A stretch of 64,000 bases of DNA from positions 105,302,682 to 105,366,681 of the forward strand of contig CM045762.1 in NCBI GenBank assembly GCA_025200525.1. The letters run 5' to 3'. Position numbers and translations under genes: made by a program. Under the pieces are notes generated by a model, which had not been told where the DNA came from, did no database searches, and saw nothing but the letters and a program-made list of their open reading frames with translations. Source of the DNA: Camellia lanceoleosa (taxonomy: Eukaryota; Streptophyta; Magnoliopsida; Ericales; Theaceae). Positions 59,609 through 64,000 of this stretch are shown in pieces. How positions within the stretch are numbered: the first letter of the stretch is position 1; the number at the start of each line of letters is the position of its first letter.

Positions 59609-60577
59609 TCAAGGCTTTAGTGCTTTTACTCGCTTATGGGCAGAGGGACAGTCTTTAATTCTGTGGCCCACCTTGCCACACCTGAAACAAGCTCCAGAAA
59701 TCTGGTAGCAAACCCCTTTGTGCTTATTGCCACATACGGAGCAGGGTGGAGTAAACCCACTCCCTTGGCTGGGGCTAGTTGTCGACCCCATATTCTGTTT
59801 CTTGGTTGCTGGGTTATGCTTGCCTTTCTTGAATTTGAAACCCTGCCTTTTACCTTGCCACTCAGTTGTTGGTGTTTCAGATTGTTTCACTGCTGCAATA
59901 TTCGACTCGGCCATCAATGCTCGGTCAAGAACACCTACATAAGTCGGTAACTTCAAGACACTTATTCTGTCCAGTATTGCCGCATTCAGGCCGCCCTCAA
60001 ATCTTCGGGCCTTCTTATAATCGGTGTCCACCATGTGTGGTGCATACCTAGCAAGTTCGGTGAATTTCTTCTCATACTCGGCAACAGACGTTTTGCCCTG
60101 TCTCAGTTGTTCAAACTCCGTTACTTTTCTGTCCCTGATACACTGGGGGAAATATTTTTCAAAGAAGGACTCCTTAAACTGAGCCCAAGTCACTACAGCG
60201 TTAGTATCACGGACCAGCATCCACCACCTTCTGGCCTCTTCTTGCAAGGTGAAGGTAGCTAACAATACTTTATTTGCTTCCGAGCACGGAAAAACCTCAA
60301 ACAACTTCTCAGTCTCAAGAACCCAAGCTTCAGCCTTTAACGGTTCAAGGCCTCCCTGAAAGGATGGCGGTTTCAGTTTGCTGAACTTCTGGGTGAGAGT
60401 AATTATATCCCCATCATTCACATTTGCATTTAGTTCCGGCTGTACCGGAGGAGGAGGAGGTGGGGGCTGTTGATTCGGTTGTTGTTCAAGTCTAGCAGTT
60501 AACAGTTCCATCATTCTTTCCATTCTAGCCATTCTTGCTTCAGTAGAGGAGGATTCAATTTCATTTGCATTATCCAT
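59609..60577 (-). pseudogene. Gag of element E
   Basis: The longest open frame of the element. I take the start as MDNANEIESS at 60,577, because the 21 residues upstream are hydrophobic and unlike Gag. Gag core: FQGGLEPLKAEAWVLETEKL, RRWWMLVRD, WAQFKESFFEKYFP and FEQLRQGKTSVAEYE. A basic KRQGFKFKKGKH segment and a CCHC zinc knuckle CFRCGKVGHRIKDC close it. A proline run (PPPPPPP) follows the N-terminal coiled coil. It is one intact frame of about 322 residues, but pol is broken, so the copy is not self-sufficient. Confidence 0.92.
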
Positions 60578-60766
60578 TTCACTATAAGCAGTTATAACAG
60601 TTATCATTATAAGCAATTGTACAATTACACAGTTTAACATTCTAACATAACTTCAGTCAATCATAAGCACACACTTTTCAAGTTCATGAGATGCCCTAAT
60701 TGCTTTTCTAGGACACCCTATAGCTCATTTGGACACGTGTGTGCGGTATAACTCGTGGTAAGTATC

Positions 60767-60778
60767 GCTCTGATACCA
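60767..60778 (-). other. Primer-binding site of element E
   Basis: On the minus strand TGGTATCAGAGC follows the LTR end GTGACA after the spacer GAG. This is the classic site complementary to initiator methionine tRNA, used by many plant LTR retrotransposons. Confidence 0.92.
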
Positions 60779-60781
60779 CTC

Positions 60782-63160
60782 TGTCACGACCCAAACCCGG
60801 CCCTATGGGTTTAGCATCAGAATCGCCAAGAATCCGAGATTATCAAGGCTCACGAACAAGAATACGCTTAAACAGAGTAGTATGTGGCGGAAGCCAATAC
60901 AGTAAGTAACTAGTGTCCATTGAGCTGTGAAAATCCGTATGCCAAAAACATTTTTCATGCATTCATACAGTTCAAAATAAAGACAATCTATATACGCCTA
61001 TACAATCATATACAAACAACAAGACGGGACCTAATCCTCGACAACAAAGACAAAGAAAACAAAGAGGCCTATACAAAGAGTACAAAACAAGAGGGAGACC
61101 GGTGGGGACACAAAACACCCCAAGCCATAGCATGGCAACTCGAAGCTCATGGTGAGGCACATAGGGCGGCTTGACAAAATCGGGGACCAACCCACGTTCC
61201 TAGCTCCGGTCAGGCTGCTGAGAACCTACATATATATATATAAACAGTGAGCTAAAGCCCAGTGAATAACATAATGCGTAAAGAGGTTATGAATGAATGT
61301 CCTTACAGTAATGAAATCAGTTCATTAAACAGTATTTCAGTCTTTCAGTATTTCAGTCAATCAGTCATATGTGGTACACCCTTTAGCCTATAAACAGTAG
61401 GTCCAAAAGGACCGGGTCTTAACAGACCCAACAGTAATGATGGCCATCAATCAGTAAACAGTATGGTTCCACAAGGGAACCCAAAGAGCTCAGAATAAAG
61501 AATAAGAAATGTTGAGTGCTAAGGATGCCACAATACTTCTGTAATACAGACATACATTCATTCAAGAAATAATATCACTCAATAAACAGCTTCGATTCAA
61601 GATTCAAAAGATAACCATTTCGAACATATCTTTACACAATCGTTACTCACAGAGATTGGGCTAATAGCAGCTAGAGCGCGTCCCCGAGAGCCAACCCTAA
61701 ACAGTTAACAAATAGAACACACACTAAGTTTCACAGTCGGGAAGGATGATAATTAAATTCCTAAATTTCCTCGGTGTGGTTCTATGTCTAAATCCTCATT
61801 AAGATGCCTTAAACTAGGCCTAAGAATGCCTAGGATGGGATGAGGATGCGAAAATACACTTAGAAAACATTTTGCATACTTTGCTGAAATAAGAGCCTCG
61901 CTCGAGCGAGCCTTTCTTCGCTCGAGTGAGCTTCCAAAATCAAAGGCCTAGACCCAGCGAACAATCCTTCGCCGAGCGATCCGATGAAACAAAGAAAAGT
62001 ATCGATGCTCGATTTACGCCGAGCCACCAATCCTTCGCTCGAGCGTGGCTCAGAGGAAACGTTGGTTGCTCAAGCGAGGAATCCTTCGCTCGAGCGAAGA
62101 AGCCAAATCTGGAATTTCCAGATTTGCCTTCCAAGCTCAAACCAAGCATTCTCAACTCAATTCTCGACCTCTTGGGCCCAAATTCTGGAAAATACATCCC
62201 AAAACAATGTATAACAAGTTTCAAAAGCCAATTTATGAATTCAAGCCCCAAAGGTGAGTCAATTAAATCCAAAATTCAAACCCATTTTCAAGAACAATTT
62301 CAAAACACGCAATGAATGAGTTTTTAACCAAATTCAAGGTTCAAATCTTGCTCTAATGAGCTCAATAGTTGGAAAACAAAATGAAAACATGGACTTTGAT
62401 AGAAACATGAGCATGCATGTACAATCCATCATGAATTCAACTCAAAAATCACCAATTCAACCATGCATGTAACAATGGAGTTCCAATTCAACATACATGA
62501 GCAATTTCATGACTTAACTTCTCTATATCCATGATACATGCAAGATGGAACTCAAATACAACAAGAAGGAGATGGATTTTCTTACCTAAGTCTCAATTTC
62601 TTGTCTAGAAGTTCAATTATGCAACCTATGCCTCAAATCTTCAAGTCCCTCTAGCAAGTCATCAAGATGAATACACTCTCTTCCTTTATCTCTCTCTAAT
62701 TTCGGTGGGAGCAAGGATGAAGCTGAGCAAATGTTGTCTCAAAGTGTAAGGCTCAACAATGATAAGAATAAACAAAAGCCACTCAATGGCAATTTGGTAG
62801 ATAAGCCTATGTTTGCAATTAGCTCATTTTAATCTAGTTTAATTGTACCTAATCACAATCTAGATAAATATACCATAAAATCACAAATATTCTACTGATT
62901 CCAAAACTCTAAACGGTTCCTAATTCGGCCGCCGATAAGGCCTTCAATTAGCAATTTAAACGCATAAACTCAAACAGATAATCAATCAATCAAACAGATG
63001 CAATATGCAATTCAATAGATAAACTTATTCAATTTCAATTTCGATTTCAATCGGTCCATTCAAGATTTGATTGATTCAATTATCACTATTATCGGGTTTA
63101 GCAAGAATCAAAGAGCTAATTCAAGAGTCTATCGATGAATCAAGACGAGAGTTGTTACAC
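60782..63160 (-). repeat. 5' LTR of element E
   Basis: It is 2379 bp, starting TGTAACAACTCTCG and ending GGTCGTGACA on the minus strand. It is nearly collinear with the 3' LTR but differs in clusters (see findings). Contains CGCTCGAGCGAG motifs at 61,895-61,930 and 62,035-62,100, some altered (CTCGAGTGAG, CGCCGAGCG). Confidence 0.92.
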
Positions 63161-64000
63161 TGTGGTCGACGTATCGATTTCTAACTAGGGCGTAAAAAGA
63201 TCAAGAAGATCGGGTGTTATCAAAAGAAGCTTGCAAAGCTAGATCAGAAGCACCCTTGGAACTAGGGGCAAAGAATTTCAAATGTGCTCGAAGAGCCGAA
63301 GATGGATCATTTCACAAATCAAAGAAGGTCGGCAAGAATGCCAAATCCCAAAAGGGAGGAAAGAAGACAGTTTCTGCTGAAGAACAACTGAGTTCCGATC
63401 CACAACACTAGGGGCAAATTCAGCCCCCCATTGGATGGACTCCTGCATTGTCAGCGAACAGCAGCCATTCTCCTAGATTCAGATGACTTCGGGATATCAA
63501 AACCATTTGACATGGACAAAGCTACACTTTTACCCTTGAGAGGCTCACTGGGCCGAAACCCGGAAAGGGCGACCCAGGCAAAAGTTAGAGCAACAAAAAA
63601 AAGAAGAAAAAGAATAAAAAAAAAGGGAGAAAAATGCGAAGAACAAAAGAGAAATGAAGAAAAATAAAAAAAAAATTAAAAAAAGAAAGGAAAAGAAAAG
63701 AAAAAAATTGAAAAGAAAAGAAGAACAAGGCTCGCAAGGTTGAAAACCCAGAACGGCGGTCTTGGCAAAAGTTAGAGCGCAAAAGGAGAGGTTAATACCC
63801 GAGTGTACCTTAATCGAAACTACGTAAGGCTTGATTCCCATGTTTGTGATACGTAGGCAACTTCATTCTGAAGTCCAGCCACAAACACTTCCAAATCAAG
63901 TGTGTCCATGTATTGGTTTTTGATGGTCCTCGCCTTCTCTGTATCCGAGAGTTCGGTTGTGATCATTACCATGAAGACTGATTACAATGCGCTGCGGTGC
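63161..64000 (+). other. Element C internal sequence after element E
   Basis: It resumes with CTGTGGTCGACG, which also supplies the repeat of the E target. No RT or integrase motif follows. An unassigned Lys-rich frame of 65 codons (63,214-63,411) has KSKKVGKNAKSQKGGKK and no known domain. A purine-rich tract follows, then ACTACGTAAGGCTTGATTCC and GATACGTAGGCAAC, words I recall from untranslated regions of Ogre/Tat-like elements. The assignment to element C is by position. Confidence 0.5.
63595..63729 (+). repeat. Long purine-rich tract
   Basis: About 135 bases made almost only of A and G, with few interruptions, in blocks such as AAAGGAAAAGAAAAGAAAAA. It is low complexity and gives artificial Lys-rich or Phe-rich frames. 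Confidence 0.85.

Larger units (their letters stand above)
53676..63160 (-). mobile_element. Element E: chromovirus (Ty3/gypsy) with both LTRs
   Basis: It is 9485 bp on the minus strand: 5' LTR 60,782-63,160, primer site, gag, protease, RT, RNase H, integrase with chromodomain-like end, polypurine tract, 3' LTR 53,676-56,041. The order protease-RT-RNase H-integrase and the C-terminal chromodomain-like segment place it among chromoviruses, probably Tekay/Del. A CTGTG repeat is present at both ends but overlaps the LTR end on the left. The reading frames are broken in several places. It is the youngest large layer of the nest. Confidence 0.9.
46763..64000 (+). mobile_element. Element C: large-LTR, Tat/Ogre-like element (continues beyond window)
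   Basis: A 3.7-kb LTR, primer site, long leader, gag and a short RT remnant are present. The element is interrupted by element E at 53,676-63,160 and resumes at 63,161. Between gag and the RT remnant there is no protease domain, so it looks non-autonomous. It is inserted in the element D pol at 46,762. Its 3' LTR lies outside the window, so its TSD (GTGGT on the left) could not be checked. Confidence 0.75.

Noticed and set aside
63214..63411. Small Lys-rich gene
   Set aside because: No homologue is recognised, composition is biased, and it lies in element C non-coding sequence. It is described only as part of that region.

Overview
This window is nuclear DNA of a flowering plant, most likely a eudicot, and is almost entirely transposable-element sequence. 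The signs are an AT-rich background, plant Ty3/gypsy retrotransposons (Tat lineage with two RNase H domains, plus a chromovirus), MITEs with plant-type terminal repeats and target-site duplications (TSDs), and no bacterial gene organisation. I could not support a single-copy host gene, tRNA or rRNA. The species cannot be named from what is visible.

Layout. 1-5.3 kb: AT-rich DNA with a Mutator-like MITE (818-1654), LINE-like debris and a decayed chromovirus-type LTR. 5.3-11.5 kb: a minus-strand LTR of family C abutting the gag and 5' LTR of a truncated Tat element (F). 13.7-16.2 kb: a solo LTR of family B with TSD ATTAA. 16.6-18.9 kb: a MITE cluster. 19,041-30,977: element A, a nearly complete Tat-type Ty3/gypsy element (TSD GATAT). 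It has gag, protease, RT, two RNase H domains and integrase on the plus strand, then a tandem-repeat array, then a gene on the opposite strand with clear spliceosomal introns. 18.4-35.0 kb: the surrounding host DNA is an old tandem duplication of about 0.6-0.7 kb, whose two copies act as filled and empty sites for several insertions. 31.7-34.9 kb: a 3.2-kb imperfect palindrome with hAT-like ends. 35.3-37.4 kb: more MITEs.

38.4-64.0 kb is a nested stack. Element D (minus strand, Tat type, decayed) is the oldest layer. Its pol is split by a solo LTR of family B (43,477-46,446, TSD GGCCC inside the integrase zinc-finger region) and by element C (46,763 to beyond the window). Element C has a 3.7-kb LTR, a gag and only a remnant of RT. 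Element C is in turn split by element E (53,676-63,160), a chromovirus with both LTRs, an initiator-Met-type primer site, gag and a full but frameshifted pol.

The most unusual content is the antisense gene of element A. Three coding exons join in a consistent frame to about 644 codons with a single internal stop, and a leader intron and a G-box/CCAAT-bearing upstream region precede them. Element D carries two antisense coiled-coil frames in the equivalent position, each followed by a tandem-repeat tract. The recurring arrangement is sense pol, then a repeat array, then a convergent spliced antisense gene.
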